Origin: Bradyrhizobium lablabi
Lineage (GTDB): Bacteria > Pseudomonadota > Alphaproteobacteria > Rhizobiales > Xanthobacteraceae
DNA length: 64,000 nucleotides
Direction of reading: 5' to 3'
Assembly: GCF_018129385.1 (NCBI RefSeq)
Contig: NZ_JAFCLN010000015.1
Coordinates: 1 to 64,000 of the forward strand
This document shows positions 1-11,058 of the stretch, piece after piece. The notes under the pieces are model-generated. The model saw only the letters and a program-made list of their open reading frames with translations. It was not told where the DNA came from and ran no database searches. Positions within the stretch are counted from its first letter, which is position 1. Every line of letters starts with the position of its first letter. The position numbers and the translations under genes were made by a program.

Positions 1-234
1 CCCGCGAGCGGCAGGGCTATCGCATATGGCCCATTGAGCGTGTGAGCGAGCCCGGCCTTCATGGTTCGAGACGCGCCGCAGGCGGCGCTCCTCACCATGA
101 GGGTTCTAGGATTTTGCCACGAAACAAGACCTCATCCTGAGGAGCCCGCCAAAGGCGGGCGTCTCGAAGGATGGCCACAACGAAGTCGCCTCATCGAGTC
201 CTCGCTCATATGCGATAGCCCTGCCGCAAGCGGG
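1..234. repeat. Nested palindromic intergenic element at the left edge
   Basis: The first 28 bases are matched by the reverse complement of 207-234 with only two or so mismatches. Inside these arms a second pair (about 60-103 and 131-178) repeats a TTCGAGACGC / GCGTCTCGAA motif in inverted orientation, with GC-rich hairpins at 75-90 and 148-161. No coding sequence on either strand looks real here. It resembles the multi-copy intergenic palindromes of Bradyrhizobium. The outer arm begins at base 1, so the element may extend to the left. Confidence 0.6.
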
Positions 235-251
235 GAGAGGTGAGCGTCCTC

Positions 252-1049
252 CTAAAACGGATTCGTCACGATGCCACCGTCCACCCGCAGCGCCGCGCCG
301 TTGGTGGCGCTGGCGGCTTTTGAGCAGAGGTAGCAGATCAGGTTTGCCACTTCCTCCGGCTGGGCGTAGCGCTGTAGCAGCGAGGCCGGACGACGCTCGG
401 TAAAGGTGCGCGTGACGAGGTCGTCGACCGTCGTGCCTGCGGCTTTCGCGCGCGCGGCAAGCCGCGTCGGCGCCATCTCGACCCAGGTCGGGCCGGGCAG
501 CACCGAGTTGACGGTGATGTTGGTGCCCCTGGTCTGCTCGGCCGCGCCGCGCGCGATGTAGAGCTGGGCGGCTTTGGAAAAACCGTAATGCACCATCTCC
601 TTTGGCACGTAGATGCCGGATTCGCTGGAGATGAAGACGACGCGGCCCCAGTCCTTGTTGTCCAGCATCCGCTTCAGGTAATGCCGCGTCAGGCGAACGC
701 CGCTCATCACATTGACCTCGAACATCCTGGCCCAATCCGCATCCTCGATCTCGAAGAACGTCTTGGGCTCGTAGATGCCGAGATTGTTGACGAGGATATC
801 GACGTCGGGGAATTGCGCGGTCAGGCGCGCACAGCCCTCGGCGCCGCCGAGATCGAGCACCGCTCCGTGCAGCGTGGCCGAAGGCGATGACTGTTTGATC
901 TTTGCAATGGCTTCATCGACGGCCGCCTGCTGGCGGCCGTTGACGATGACCTCCGCGCCCATCTGCGCAAGCCCCATCGCGGTCGCCAGGCCAATGCCGC
1001 GCGTCGAGCCGGTGACAAGCGCGCGCTTGCCGGTGAGATCGAGATCCAT
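252..1049 (-). CDS. SDR family NAD(P)-dependent oxidoreductase
   Basis: This 265-residue protein is a classical short-chain dehydrogenase/reductase, probably cytosolic. The dinucleotide-binding motif TGSTRGIG is at residues 13-20, the NNLG structural motif at 88-91, and the catalytic Tyr155-x-x-x-Lys159 pair (YGFSK) is intact, with the Ser about 13 residues earlier in ISSESG. The length is normal for the family and the C-terminal VDGG motif is present. The ATG at 1049 directly precedes the Rossmann strand, so the start is secure. The gene lies on the same strand as the downstream side of the GT39 gene, 37 bases from it. The substrate cannot be deduced; many such proteins are annotated as 3-oxoacyl-ACP-reductase-like. 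Confidence 0.9.
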   Translation of the reverse strand: MDLDLTGKRALVTGSTRGIGLATAMGLAQMGAEVIVNGRQQAAVDEAIAKIKQSSPSATLHGAVLDLGGAEGCARLTAQFPDVDILVNNLGIYEPKTFFEIEDADWARMFEVNVMSGVRLTRHYLKRMLDNKDWGRVVFISSESGIYVPKEMVHYGFSKAAQLYIARGAAEQTRGTNITVNSVLPGPTWVEMAPTRLAARAKAAGTTVDDLVTRTFTERRPASLLQRYAQPEEVANLICYLCSKAASATNGAALRVDGGIVTNPF

Positions 1050-1086
1050 GTTTCCCCCAATTGTTCTTTGTTTGATGGTACGGCAA

Positions 1087-2703
1087 TCACTTCGCCGGCG
1101 GCACGATAAAGACCTTCCAGGTAATGGCGGGGCCGGGATGGCCCTGGAAAAAGCGCTGCGTGGTGATCGTCAGTTGCTCGAGATCCTTGCCGCCGTTCTC
1201 CTTCATCCAGGCTTCGCAAGTCGGCAGCCGCCCGTCGGTGGTATCGCACACGCCGATGAAGCCGAGACGCTTTGCTTCTTCCAGCGACGTGAGGCCCGAC
1301 GACCAGAGTTCGCCCGGCGTATACGGCGCCGGATGATCGGGGCTGTAGAAGGCGAGCGGCTCGCCCATTTCGGTGGTGCCGGCGACCACCGCCCAGCGCG
1401 TGCCGAAGCGCGAGCGCCAGGCCTGCGTCAGCTCGCGCGCCAGCTCGGAGCGCGCGCTAAGGGTTGGCGATCCATTTGGGCTGCGCGCGATCTCGCGCTC
1501 GGCGATCCAGCGCGAGGCCGGCAGCATCAGCAGCGTGATAACGAGCCAGATCGCAGTGATGTTGAACAGCGCGCGGGCCGGGACGCGCAGCGCGGGGATC
1601 GCCACCAGCGCCAGCGGCGTCAGGAAGAACAGCGATATCCCCCAATCGGTCTTCATGTAGACCATGAAAGCGAGGGCGCCGAGCGGCGGGCCGACCGCGA
1701 CGATGATCTGGATCAGCCAGATATTGAGCGCCTGGGAATAATTGACAGCGGCGTTGGGGCCGCGCGACCAGTTGCGCGCGACCGCGGCGACCGGCCACAT
1801 CCATCGCCGCGAATTCCACGCCAACGCGAGAATCGCCAGCAGCACCGGGATCGCAAGCAATCCGACATTATGCAGAATGTAGCCGATCACGAGATGGATG
1901 TTTTGCGCACGGGTCAGTTGGCCATAGACGTCGCCGGCATAGGTCAACGGGACAAAATCGACCTGCTTCAGCCAGATCAGATGCGGGACCATCAGGATGA
2001 AGAGCACCACAATGGCCGCCCACGGCGCCGGCGATTTCAGGAACCGCCATCGGTCGGGATGGATCAGCGCGGCGAGCCCGATGGCGCCGATCATGGTCAG
2101 CACCCAGTATTTGGTCATCAGCGCCGCGGCGCCCGCGATGCCGAGCCAACGGCCGGATCGCGCATCACATTTTTCGAACGCGTTCAGATAGGCCAGCACC
2201 ACCAGCGGCAGCGTCACGAGCTGGAGCAGGTCCGGATTGTACTTGAAACCCTTGAAATTGAAGATCGGGTAGAGCGCGAGCATCACCACGACGAGGAAAG
2301 CACGACGACGGTCCACCACGCGCAGCGCCGTGAACCATGAGATCACCATGCCGGTGCTGACGACCGTCATCGCGAGCAGATAGGTCGCCCAGTTCGCCGC
2401 CGGGAACAATTTGAACCAGAGGCCGGCGACCCATCCGGACAGCGGCGGATGCTTGCCATAGCCGAGCTGGAATTTCTGGCCCCAGGCGAAGGCTTCGGCG
2501 ACGTCCATGTGAACGTCCTGCGCGGCCTTGAGGTTGACCAGGATCACCGTCCACAGCAGGGCATGCGCGACGGCAAAGCCGATCACGAGCCAGAGGCTGC
2601 CCTTGGGATCGCTGGCCGTCGCCGCCAGCCACGCGGCGAGCTGCCGCACGGAAAACCGTCTCATTTGGCGCGAACGGGCGGGCAAGGATGATGCAGTCGA
2701 CAT
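1087..2703 (-). CDS. Glycosyltransferase family 39-type membrane protein (ArnT-like)
   Basis: This 538-residue polytopic membrane protein has about ten hydrophobic segments and resembles the ArnT/PMT-type family, which transfers sugars from polyprenyl-phosphate donors on the periplasmic face. The first periplasmic loop carries the family's acidic pair (Asp67 and Glu70 in the DVAEAF segment), followed by GYGKHPPLSGW at 81-91, a hallmark of bacterial GT39-like proteins. The C-terminal third is a soluble periplasmic domain. The acceptor is unknown; lipid A, an exopolysaccharide or a hopanoid are possible. The divergent lepA gene begins 114 bases upstream, so both promoters share that interval. 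Confidence 0.85.
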   Translation of the reverse strand: MSTASSLPARSRQMRRFSVRQLAAWLAATASDPKGSLWLVIGFAVAHALLWTVILVNLKAAQDVHMDVAEAFAWGQKFQLGYGKHPPLSGWVAGLWFKLFPAANWATYLLAMTVVSTGMVISWFTALRVVDRRRAFLVVVMLALYPIFNFKGFKYNPDLLQLVTLPLVVLAYLNAFEKCDARSGRWLGIAGAAALMTKYWVLTMIGAIGLAALIHPDRWRFLKSPAPWAAIVVLFILMVPHLIWLKQVDFVPLTYAGDVYGQLTRAQNIHLVIGYILHNVGLLAIPVLLAILALAWNSRRWMWPVAAVARNWSRGPNAAVNYSQALNIWLIQIIVAVGPPLGALAFMVYMKTDWGISLFFLTPLALVAIPALRVPARALFNITAIWLVITLLMLPASRWIAEREIARSPNGSPTLSARSELARELTQAWRSRFGTRWAVVAGTTEMGEPLAFYSPDHPAPYTPGELWSSGLTSLEEAKRLGFIGVCDTTDGRLPTCEAWMKENGGKDLEQLTITTQRFFQGHPGPAITWKVFIVPPAK

Positions 2704-2817
2704 GCGTGTTTCCGTAGCGCGTTTTCCGCATGCTTGGAATCAGCTTGGCGTGAAGAAATGCCTTCAAAACGGCCATAATGGTTGCCCGGTGGGAACACGA
2801 ATGCTATCCCGCGCCCC

Positions 2818-4629
<1,812 letters not shown>

Positions 4630-4632
4630 AAC

Positions 4633-6180
4633 TCACCGGATTTCGATGCTGTCGAGTTCATGACTGAATCTTAGTTTGTCGATATTTTTACCCGTCAAGG
4701 CACTGATCTGGCGGTCGAGAACTATCGCCGCCGGCCCGCCACTGTACGCCCCGAGATAGTCCTGTAGTGGAGCGCAGACGGAAGCAGCCGGCAGCCGATT
4801 GTTGCGACCTCGGTAGTAGAGATTTATCACCGGCGTGTCTGGCGGAATTCCTTCGACCTTGCCTGGGTAATAGCTTGTCATAATGATACCCGCGATTCGC
4901 GCGCCTTCACCTGTGGAAATGCGCCAGATGGCGGGTTCGTAGGTATTGAGAACGAGAAGCACGGCGCCGCGCTTGCCGACATGGATTTCCACCGGCGACG
5001 ACGAGGCCCGAGGCTTATAGATCGAGACGGCCTCGACGGTCGCATCATCGGGGGCGTCGAAGAGCCGGCAAGCCTTTGCCGCCTCGTCATCCGGCAATTT
5101 CCTCAGACGCTGAATGGCTTCCCGGTCATCCCCCAGGCAACTGAGTTCGTCCGCCCGGAAACCGTCCATGAATGCGAGACATCCGTGCCCGGCGTTGCCG
5201 CGCGGAGCGGGCACGCCGGGGAGCACGAGGAAGCTCTTGGCATGACCACCACCAAGACCCCCCACCGGAAACATCAGGTCGCGCAACACCACATAGCTGA
5301 AGCCCACGCGAAGCCGATATGTCGGGTCGAGCTTCGAGCGAAACTGCTTACTGTAACCCTCTACGAACCGGTCGACTTCCTCGCGGAGCGCCGGCCGGAT
5401 GGCGCCCGCGCGTTCGAGTTGGATCAGACCGGCTTGGTTGGGAAAGGTCTCCGGCGTAAACACCTGTGCCGGCGAAAGAAGTGAGTTCGGTTCGACGATA
5501 CGGAAGCCGCCCGGATAGTATAAGGCCAGGTCTTTCTCGGCTTGGGTCTGTCCGGTTCGCGGCGCACTTTTTGGTGCCTCCGCCGCCTTCAGTTCCGGCA
5601 GACGGATCGAATTCGGTTCGCTCGCAAACGCCATACGATCCGGCAGACGACCGAACAACCCCCGCAGAATCTCGTCGCGTTCATTCTTGGGATCGTTCTT
5701 GAGCGGTATGGATTGTGCCGGACAACGGGCCAGTTTCAGAAAATCCACCCGTTCCGCCGGCAAACCTCGCATCGCGACACGGTTGCGGTAACCCGGCACG
5801 ACGATCGCGCGGGCGATCCGCTCGACCGCGCCTTCGAAATCCCAAATCACGGGGTCGCCGGACTGCAACAATATGGTGATCGGCCTGGCGCCCGCATCAA
5901 CCACAACGCGGACCATTGTCGTTTTGATCGCCGGGTTGTCGAGTTGAATATTGGTCAACGCATCGCCATGATCGACCGCGACGGCGACAAAGAGGTGCTC
6001 GGAATTTGGTTGAGCAATCTCGCAGTCCGGGCCGACCGCAGCAAAGCGCGACGGTTGCGGCGATGCAGAACGGCCAGCTTGCGAAATCGTGTTTTCGGTT
6101 GCGAAGAGTGCGGAAGCGTTGCCGAAAATCAGCATGACTCCGCTGAGCGCCGCCGCGATCAAATGAGTATTGAGGTTCAT
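4633..6180 (-). CDS. Uncharacterised exported protein with an apparent internally repeated domain
   Basis: I do not recognise a family. The ATG at 6180 gives 515 residues with a clean signal peptide (hydrophobic 6-22, cleavage after ...NASALFA). An upstream in-frame start at 6357 would bury this signal, so I rejected it. Two stretches look related: residues near 85-145 (VVVDAGARPITILLQSG, then DPVIW) and near 385-450 (VEIHVGKRGAVLLVLN, then EPAIW). In both, a strand-rich start is followed by P-x-IW, an RI[AR]..I segment, a Tyr and a G-[LI]-P. The middle contains a Gly-rich GGLGGGHAKSF stretch and several Cys. Base composition seems less GC-rich than in lepA next door, which suggests acquired DNA. 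The protein is probably periplasmic. Confidence 0.75.
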   Translation of the reverse strand: MNLNTHLIAAALSGVMLIFGNASALFATENTISQAGRSASPQPSRFAAVGPDCEIAQPNSEHLFVAVAVDHGDALTNIQLDNPAIKTTMVRVVVDAGARPITILLQSGDPVIWDFEGAVERIARAIVVPGYRNRVAMRGLPAERVDFLKLARCPAQSIPLKNDPKNERDEILRGLFGRLPDRMAFASEPNSIRLPELKAAEAPKSAPRTGQTQAEKDLALYYPGGFRIVEPNSLLSPAQVFTPETFPNQAGLIQLERAGAIRPALREEVDRFVEGYSKQFRSKLDPTYRLRVGFSYVVLRDLMFPVGGLGGGHAKSFLVLPGVPAPRGNAGHGCLAFMDGFRADELSCLGDDREAIQRLRKLPDDEAAKACRLFDAPDDATVEAVSIYKPRASSSPVEIHVGKRGAVLLVLNTYEPAIWRISTGEGARIAGIIMTSYYPGKVEGIPPDTPVINLYYRGRNNRLPAASVCAPLQDYLGAYSGGPAAIVLDRQISALTGKNIDKLRFSHELDSIEIR

Positions 6181-6401
6181 CCAGTAGTGCTCCAGAACGA
6201 AGCTAAACCTCCAGATACAGTACAACATCGGATAAACCTCCGCGCACATCCCCGATTCTGTCGTTAATTTGCTCCTAATCGGATGTTTACCTGCTCGCAG
6301 TGGAATGAGAGGCATTCCCGTCCTAGCCTTGCCCCACGTTGCTGGATGGGTCACCATTTACCCGGCGCAAAGTGCAAGAACCAAAAGCGCCGGGGAAACG
6401 C

Positions 6402-7637
6402 ATGACCAAGACCTCACGGTTCGACTATGGCTGGGTCATCGTCGCGGCGGGCGCGCTGATGACGTGCGTCGGCTTCGGTACGATGCTGTCGCTCGCGGTG
6501 TTCCTTCAGCCCATTTCGAAAGCCATGGGCTGGTCGACCGCCGGCGTGTCGGCGGCGGCGACGCTGGACTTCCTGTTCATGGGCGTTGCCGCCTTCGCCT
6601 GGGGCACACTGTCCGACAAGTACGGCACGCGCATCGTGGTGCTGGCCGGCAGCGTGCTGCTCGGCCTTGGCCTCGTCACCGCGAGCCAGGCGCAGGAGCT
6701 GTGGCAGTTTCAGGCTAGCTTCGGCGTTCTCATCGGTATTGCCGCCGGCAGCTTCTATGCGCCGATGATGGCGCTGGCGAGCGCGTGGATCGACAAGCAT
6801 CGCAGCCTTGCGGTCGCGCTGGTCTCTGCCGGCATGGGCGTGGCGCCGGTAACGGTGGCGCCGACCGCCAGCATGCTGATCACCGCCTATGACTGGCGCA
6901 CGGCGATGTTGGTAATCGGCATCGCCGCATGGGCGCTGCTCATTCCCGCCTGCTTCCTGATTCGACGCCCGCCGCAGAGCGCAGGCACCGCAGCAGCGAG
7001 TGCAGGCGGCACGCCGGAAATCGAATGGACTGCGTCGCAGGCGCTGAAGACGCCGCAATTCATCACGCTGGCGCTGGCGCATTTCGCCTGCTGCGCGGCG
7101 CATTCCGGCCCGATCTTCCACATGGTGAGCTATGCCATGGTCTGCGGCATCGCGCCGCTAACGGCCGTCACCGTCTACAGCGTGGCCGGCTTTTCCGGGC
7201 TCGGCGGCCGCCTGATGCTCGGCGCGCTGGCCGATCGCCTCGGCGCAAAGCCCGTGCTGGTCAGCGGCCTGTTCGTGCAGGCGCTGTGCATCGCGACGTA
7301 TCTCGCCGTGTTCCGGCTCGGCGAATTCTATGCGCTGTCGGTTGTATTCGGCCTCGCCTATGGCGGGGTGATGCCGCTCTATGCCGTGCTGGTGCGCGAA
7401 TTCTTCGGTGCAAAGATCATGGGCACGGTGTTCGGCGCGGTCTCCGCCTTTGCCAGCCTCGGCATGGCGCTGGGACCATGGGCGGGCGGCCTCGTATTCG
7501 ATACGTTCCATCAATACACATGGCTGCATGCCGGCTCGTTTGCCATTGGGCTTGCGGCGGTGGCGGTGGCACTGAGCTTTCCGTCGAAACGCAAGCCCGC
7601 GCAGCCTTCGCTCGATCTGGGACGGGCAGCGGCATAG
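6402..7637 (+). CDS. MFS transporter, oxalate/formate antiporter-like
   Basis: This is a 411-residue major facilitator with about 12 membrane segments in the inner membrane. The start at 6402 is chosen because the sequence immediately reads RFDYGWVIVAAG, the typical N-terminus of OFA/monocarboxylate-type carriers; the in-frame start at 6339 adds an unlikely 21-residue leader. The loop 2-3 motif reads GTLSDKYGTR, a variant of the MFS G-x-x-x-D-R/K-x-G-R-R signature. The C-terminal half repeats it as GALADRLGAK. The substrate is probably a small organic anion, judged from family resemblance only. It stands alone between divergent and same-strand neighbours. Confidence 0.88.
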   Translation: MTKTSRFDYGWVIVAAGALMTCVGFGTMLSLAVFLQPISKAMGWSTAGVSAAATLDFLFMGVAAFAWGTLSDKYGTRIVVLAGSVLLGLGLVTASQAQELWQFQASFGVLIGIAAGSFYAPMMALASAWIDKHRSLAVALVSAGMGVAPVTVAPTASMLITAYDWRTAMLVIGIAAWALLIPACFLIRRPPQSAGTAAASAGGTPEIEWTASQALKTPQFITLALAHFACCAAHSGPIFHMVSYAMVCGIAPLTAVTVYSVAGFSGLGGRLMLGALADRLGAKPVLVSGLFVQALCIATYLAVFRLGEFYALSVVFGLAYGGVMPLYAVLVREFFGAKIMGTVFGAVSAFASLGMALGPWAGGLVFDTFHQYTWLHAGSFAIGLAAVAVALSFPSKRKPAQPSLDLGRAAA

Positions 7638-7711
7638 GATACCGTTCGATCGCGGCTTACGTAGAATTACGGGTTCGCAGTCGAGACGTTTCCTAAACGA
7701 ATTATTGCGAG

Positions 7712-7748
7712 TTTCCGAAAGCCTTCGTCCCCTGGAGTCTTTCGGAAA
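7712..7748 (+). promoter_or_regulatory. Hairpin in the leader of the chemoreceptor gene
   Basis: Arms at 7712-7721 (TTTCCGAAAG) and 7739-7748 (CTTTCGGAAA) are perfectly complementary and can be extended by an A-T and a G-T pair. The right arm ends five bases before the ATG at 7754 and contains the only GGA-like Shine-Dalgarno candidate, so folding would cover the ribosome binding site. It could alternatively be a terminator of the upstream MFS gene, although no U-tract follows. Confidence 0.45.
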
Positions 7749-7753
7749 TTTCC

Positions 7754-9721
7754 ATGTTCAAGCTTCGCTCGATCGCTGCCCGGCTGATCCTCGCCATTTC
7801 GCTCACCGTCGCCGTTGCCTGCGGAATCCTCGGGACGTTCTCGATCCTCCAGCAGCGGGCGCTGACAAGGCTTGCGCTCGAACAGCAGCTCAAGCTGCAA
7901 TATGACAGCGTGATGGCTGCCGTCGAATATGAAGGACGCGCCGCGCTCGCCATCAGTTCGGTCGTCGCCGCCCTGCCGCCGGTCGGCGATGCCATCGCCA
8001 GGGGCGACCGCGACGGTCTCGCCGGCCTGCTCGGCGGCGCCATGAAAACGCTGACGGCGCAAGGCATCAACCTGATCACCTTTCAGACCGCGCCGGCGCA
8101 GGTGTTTTACCGGGTGCACGCACCGAAGGTGTTTGGCGACGATATCTCCGGCCGCCGCTCGACGGTGGTGGAAGCCATCAAGACCGGCAAACCGATCGTC
8201 GGGGTTGAACCCGGCCGGGAAGCGCTCAGCATCTTCGGCATGACGCCGATCATGCGTGACGGCAAGACGCTGGCGAACACCGACGTCGGCGTCGCCTTCG
8301 GCAAGGAATTCGTCGATCGCGCCAAGCAACGCTTTGGCATCGACATTGCCGTGCATTCCTACGACGGCAAGGAGTTCAAAAAGCTGTCCTCGACCTTCGG
8401 CGACGCCGTGGCCGCCACGCCGGAAGAACTGAAGCGTGTGTTCGAGGGTGGGCCGTTGAATCGCGACGCCACCATCGGCGGCCATGGCGCTGCGCTTTAC
8501 GTCGGGCAGGTGAAAAACTACGCCGGCCAGCCGGTCGCTGTCATCGAGATCCTCAAGGACACCACCGAGTACGAAGCTGCCGCGTCGCGGGCGCAGCTTC
8601 ATCTCCTGCTTGCCACCATCGGCATTCTGGCCGGTGCGGCGCTGCTTGCCTTCCTGCTGGGACGCGGCATGTCGCGCCCGCTGACGGCGATCACCGCGGT
8701 CATGAACCGCCTGTCCAGCGGCGATATCGACGTTGCGATTCCCGGCGGCGACCGCAAGGACGAACTCGGCACCATGGCCGGCGCCGTCGACGTGTTCCGC
8801 CGCAACATGATCGAGGCCAATTCGCTGCGCGCCGCGCAGGATGCCGCCAAGCAGCAGACCGAGGCCGAAAAGAAGGCGCTACAGCGACAGATGGCCGACC
8901 GCTTCGAGGCCGACGTGAAAAGCGTCGTCGGCGCGGTGGCAAAGGCAACGAGGGACATGCAGCGCGTGGCCGGCGAGATCACCACAAGCGTCAGCGGCAC
9001 GTCCGAACGCGCCACCGCCGCGGCCGCCGCGTCCGAGGAAGCCTCCACCAGCGTCAGCACCGTTGCCGCCGCCACGGAAGAGCTCGCCTCCTCTGTTGCC
9101 GAGATCGGTCGGCAGGTCACGCATTCCAGCAACGTCGCCGACGGCGCCGTCACCAAGGCCGGCCAGACCACCGAGATGGTGACCAGCCTTGCCGCTGCCG
9201 CCGAAAAGATCGGCGACGTGCTGCGCCTGATCGACGCCATCGCGAGTCAGACCAACCTGCTGGCGCTCAATGCGACGATCGAAGCTGCACGCGCGGGCGA
9301 AGCCGGCCGCGGCTTCGCCGTGGTCGCCGCCGAGGTCAAGGAACTCGCCAGCCAGACTGCCAGGGCGACGGAGGAGATAGCGGGCCAGGTCAGCGCCATT
9401 CAGGCCGCCACCGGCGATTGCGTGACCGCGATCGGCGGCATCAGCGACACGATCCGCGAGATCAGCGGCATCGCCACCACGATCGCTGCGGCCGTCGAGG
9501 AGCAAGGTTCGGCGACCCGGGAGATCGCGCGCAGCGTGCAGCAGGCCGCGGCGGGCACAACCGAAGTGACGGTCAACGTAACCGGCGCCAGCGACGCTGC
9601 CGGCCGCTCCCGTGCACTGGCCGGCGACGTGCTGGCCGCCTCCGGCGAACTCAGCCAGCATGCCGACGCGCTGTTCGAGCGGGTCGACAGCTTCCTCGCG
9701 GGGTTGCGCGACGCCGCATAG
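7754..9721 (+). CDS. Methyl-accepting chemotaxis protein with periplasmic double-Cache sensor
   Basis: This 655-residue transducer has a first membrane segment at about 10-30 and a periplasmic sensor at about 35-275 that resembles the dCache_3 type (note FGDDISGRRSTV and the following GVEPGREALS). A second membrane segment lies at about 283-302, followed by a HAMP domain (about 303-356) and a long signalling domain. The conserved hairpin tip, containing LNATIEAARAGEAGRGFAVV, is intact, so it should couple to CheA/CheW. There is no C-terminal CheR-tethering pentapeptide; the protein ends FLAGLRDAA. The ligand is unknown. No chemotaxis operon is nearby, so it is an orphan receptor. A hairpin lies over its ribosome binding site. 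Confidence 0.95.
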   Translation: MFKLRSIAARLILAISLTVAVACGILGTFSILQQRALTRLALEQQLKLQYDSVMAAVEYEGRAALAISSVVAALPPVGDAIARGDRDGLAGLLGGAMKTLTAQGINLITFQTAPAQVFYRVHAPKVFGDDISGRRSTVVEAIKTGKPIVGVEPGREALSIFGMTPIMRDGKTLANTDVGVAFGKEFVDRAKQRFGIDIAVHSYDGKEFKKLSSTFGDAVAATPEELKRVFEGGPLNRDATIGGHGAALYVGQVKNYAGQPVAVIEILKDTTEYEAAASRAQLHLLLATIGILAGAALLAFLLGRGMSRPLTAITAVMNRLSSGDIDVAIPGGDRKDELGTMAGAVDVFRRNMIEANSLRAAQDAAKQQTEAEKKALQRQMADRFEADVKSVVGAVAKATRDMQRVAGEITTSVSGTSERATAAAAASEEASTSVSTVAAATEELASSVAEIGRQVTHSSNVADGAVTKAGQTTEMVTSLAAAAEKIGDVLRLIDAIASQTNLLALNATIEAARAGEAGRGFAVVAAEVKELASQTARATEEIAGQVSAIQAATGDCVTAIGGISDTIREISGIATTIAAAVEEQGSATREIARSVQQAAAGTTEVTVNVTGASDAAGRSRALAGDVLAASGELSQHADALFERVDSFLAGLRDAA

Positions 9722-9807
9722 GGCATCGGCAGCATTGCATCAAATCTCCTCAGCGTCTTGATCGGGCGCGACGGATGGGCCACCATCCGCGCGCCCGAAC
9801 ATTAATT

Positions 9808-9857
9808 GAGCATGATCTTCTCGGAAAACCGCTTCACACTTTTTCCGGATCATGCTC
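9808..9857. repeat. GAGCATGATC palindromic element, copy 1
   Basis: The 50-base element begins GAGCATGATC and ends with the exact reverse complement GATCATGCTC, with TCGGAAAACCG and a TTTTTCCGG internal pair between. Two further copies occur at 14133-14226 and 53416-53464. It lies 28 bases before the start of the following gene. Confidence 0.75.
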
Positions 9858-9885
9858 CGCAATCAAGAAGGGCACGGGGAGAAGC

Positions 9886-11058
9886 ATGAACAAGGCTACC
9901 GCAATCGACCTCGTCGAACGCGCGCGGGCGCTCGCGCCGCTGATCAGACAGGAAGCCGATGAAATCGAGCGCACGCGCCGGTTGACGGAACCCGTCGTCT
10001 CCGCGCTGATCGAAAACGGCTTGTATCGCTCGCTTTTGCCCAAAAGCCTCGGCGGCGCCGAGGCGCCGCTCGCGACCTTCATGCAGATGCAGGAGGAAAT
10101 CGCCAAGGCCGATGCGTCGACCGCCTGGTGCCTTGGCCAGTGCAGCGTCTGCGCCGTCATCTCGGCCTATCTCGACCACGATGCGGCGGATGAAATCTTC
10201 AACACCGCCCAGGGCATTTTGGCCTGGGGCGCCGTCAACCACGACGTTCGCACCGAGCCCGGCGGCTACCGCGCCAATGCGCGCTGGGAATTTGCCTCGG
10301 GCGTGCGCCAGGCGAGCTGGCTGGGGGCGCATGTGCGCATCACCGAGGCCGACGGCACGCCGCGCAAGAAACCGGATGGATCGCCGGAAATCCGCACCAT
10401 CCTGTTTCCGCTGTCGAGCGCCACCCTGTACGACGTCTGGGATGTGATCGGGCTGCGCGGCACCGGCACCGACTCCTATTCGGTCGACAACCTCTTCATT
10501 CCCGAAAAATTTGCAGCGTTGCGGGACGAACCGTCCGCCTTGCGCGAGAAAGGACCACTCTACAAAATTCCCACCAACACGATCTACAGCATGGGCTTTG
10601 CCGCGACTTCGCTTGGCGTCGCCCGCGCGCAGTTCGATGCCGCGATCGACCTGTCGCGCAAGAAGACACCGCAAGGCCTCTCCGCCATGAAAGAGAACAG
10701 CGCGGTGCAGGCCCTGATCGGCCGCACCGAGGCCAGCCTGCGGCGCGCACGCGCCTATCTGTTTGCGACCGCCGCCGAGGTCTGGGACGACCTGACGCGC
10801 GGCGCGGCCCTGACCGAAGCCCACCGCGTCGCGATGCGGCTGGCGGCGACCTCGACCATCCATCAATCGACCGAGATCGTGAACACCGCCTATCACATGG
10901 CCGGCGCCACCGCGGTGTTCCGCGCCAACGGCTTTGAGCGCCGCCTGCGCGACATGCACGCGATCAACCAGCAGCTCCAGGCCCGCGATAATCATTACGA
11001 GGAGATCGGCAAGGCGATCCTGTCGGGCAATCTCGCCGGGCCGCCGACGACGCGATGA
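9886..11058 (+). CDS. Acyl-CoA dehydrogenase-fold flavoprotein (HsaA/hydroxylase-like)
   Basis: The protein is 390 residues from the ATG at 9886, which is preceded by an AGGGCACGGGGAG purine-rich site. A long in-frame upstream extension runs through the chemoreceptor's end in another frame and is rejected. The acyl-CoA dehydrogenase fold is seen in the helical N-terminus (GLYRSLLPKSLGGAE, ADASTAWCLGQCS), the central beta domain (WDVIGLRGTGTDSYSVDNLFIP) and the C-terminal helical bundle. The absence of a clear catalytic Glu context and the overall resemblance favour the FMN/FAD-dependent monooxygenase branch (HsaA-like), acting with reduced flavin, but a dehydrogenase role is possible. It overlaps the next gene by four bases (ATGA), so translation is coupled. 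Confidence 0.85.
   Translation: MNKATAIDLVERARALAPLIRQEADEIERTRRLTEPVVSALIENGLYRSLLPKSLGGAEAPLATFMQMQEEIAKADASTAWCLGQCSVCAVISAYLDHDAADEIFNTAQGILAWGAVNHDVRTEPGGYRANARWEFASGVRQASWLGAHVRITEADGTPRKKPDGSPEIRTILFPLSSATLYDVWDVIGLRGTGTDSYSVDNLFIPEKFAALRDEPSALREKGPLYKIPTNTIYSMGFAATSLGVARAQFDAAIDLSRKKTPQGLSAMKENSAVQALIGRTEASLRRARAYLFATAAEVWDDLTRGAALTEAHRVAMRLAATSTIHQSTEIVNTAYHMAGATAVFRANGFERRLRDMHAINQQLQARDNHYEEIGKAILSGNLAGPPTTR

Noticed and set aside
775..2340. 521-codon open frame on the plus strand opposite the GT39 gene
   Set aside because: It is low-complexity Arg/His/Asp-rich sequence without family features, an antisense shadow typical of GC-rich genes.
9418..9885. N-terminal extension of the acyl-CoA-dehydrogenase-like gene through the end of the chemoreceptor gene
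   Set aside because: It is out of frame with the receptor, Arg-rich and passes through a palindromic repeat; the ATG at 9886 has a ribosome site and gives a normal length.
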